Shown here: positions 5,301-5,731 of the stretch, in pieces
Numbering within the stretch: position 1 is the stretch's first letter
How the letters are laid out: each line of letters begins with the position of its first letter
DNA from: Paracoccaceae bacterium
Lineage (GTDB): Bacteria > Pseudomonadota > Alphaproteobacteria > Rhodobacterales > Rhodobacteraceae
DNA length: 5,731 bases
Direction of reading: 5' to 3'
NCBI GenBank assembly: GCA_007134805.1
Contig: SLKB01000086.1
Span: forward strand, 1 to 5,731
Notes under the pieces: generated by a model
The model's input: only the letters and a program-made list of their open reading frames with translations
Told to the model about the DNA's origin: nothing
Databases searched by the model: none
Position numbers and translations under genes: made by a program

Positions 5301-5731
5301 TCGGCAAGCTCACGGGCGTGCTGGAGGCGCGCGGCGCCGATCACGTGCTCATCGATGTGCGCGGGGTGGGCTACATCGTCCATGTCTCGGAGCGCACGCT
5401 GATGGCGCTGCCGGGGCCGGGCCAGCCCGTGGCGCTTTTTACCGAACTTGTGGTGCGCGAGGATCTGATGCAGCTCTACGGGTTCATGAGCCTGCATGAA
5501 AAGGAATGGCACCGCGTGCTGACCTCGGTGCAGGGGGTCGGCGCGAAAGCCTCGCTCGCGATCCTGGGCGCGCTGTCGGCCGACGGGGTGGCGCGCGCGA
5601 TCGCGCTCGGCGATGCGGGCGCGCTGCGCAAGGCGCCGGGCGTGGGCCCGAAACTCGCGCAGCGCCTCGCGCATGAGTTGAAGGACAAGGCGCCCGCGAT
5701 GATGGGCGCCCCCGCCGGCGCGCCGGGCCTC
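5297..5731 (+). CDS. ruvA: Holliday junction DNA-binding protein RuvA (3' end missing)
   Basis: RuvA tetramers bind the four-way junction and dock the RuvB motor for branch migration. The window holds the first 145 codons of a protein usually about 200-225 residues, with no stop, so domain III (the RuvB contact) is off the end. The protein begins [20 protein letters not shown], the domain I OB-fold. The acidic pin is at R54-E55-D56 in [12 protein letters not shown], the same positions as in E. coli RuvA. Two helix-hairpin-helix motifs follow, [12 protein letters not shown] (79-90) and [12 protein letters not shown] (113-124). The visible tail (about 131-145, rich in Ala, Gly and Pro) is the start of the flexible linker. 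ATG 5297 overlaps the ruvC stop and, lacking its own clear ribosome binding site, is probably translated by coupling. ruvB is expected downstream but cannot be seen. Confidence 0.97.
   Translation, partial: MIGKLTGVLEARGADHVLIDVRGVGYIVHVSERTLMALPGPGQPVALFTELVVREDLMQLYGFMSLHEKEWHRVLTSVQGVGAKASLAILGALSADGVARAIALGDAGALRKAPGVGPKLAQRLAHELKDKAPAMMGAPAGAPGL

Overview
The window is about 5.7 kb of dense, very GC-rich chromosomal DNA with short intergenic gaps. Codon use (strong G/C third positions) and the protein sequences (a PriA ending DPQSFY, a long-form MsrA, an alphaproteobacterial-type PrmA with GTGHHGTT, a DUF1127 small protein beside ruvCA) point to an alphaproteobacterium, most likely of the Rhodobacter/Paracoccus group (Rhodobacterales). 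This placement is inferred from sequence character, not from a search.

Layout, left to right. (1) The 3' nine-tenths of priA (primosomal replication-restart helicase), on +, with its start outside the window. (2) msrA (peptide methionine sulfoxide reductase), +, 63 bases after priA, with a good ribosome binding site. (3) A near-perfect 24-bp inverted repeat immediately after msrA, probably a terminator without a T-tract, followed by a candidate promoter. (4) prmA (ribosomal protein L11 methyltransferase), +. (5) A small uncharacterised one-pass membrane protein, +. (6) A terminator hairpin between convergent genes. (7) A 69-residue DUF1127 protein, on -. (8) A 265-base divergent intergenic region that is the richest non-coding stretch. 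It holds the DUF1127 leader, a possible 33-codon ORF, a long imperfect stem-loop and a candidate ruvC promoter whose spacer carries a near-match to the alphaproteobacterial LexA box. (9) ruvC, then ruvA (cut by the window end), with an ATGA overlap, the start of the Holliday-junction processing operon.

Functionally the window is housekeeping: replication restart (PriA) and recombination intermediate processing (RuvC, RuvA) flank protein repair (MsrA), ribosomal protein modification (PrmA) and two small proteins. I see no phage, transposon, CRISPR, toxin-antitoxin or defence system, and no convincing novel multi-gene system. What merits a second look is non-coding: the structured region upstream of ruvC, the LexA-like box, the long inverted repeat after msrA, and the DUF1127 transcript with its 3' hairpins.
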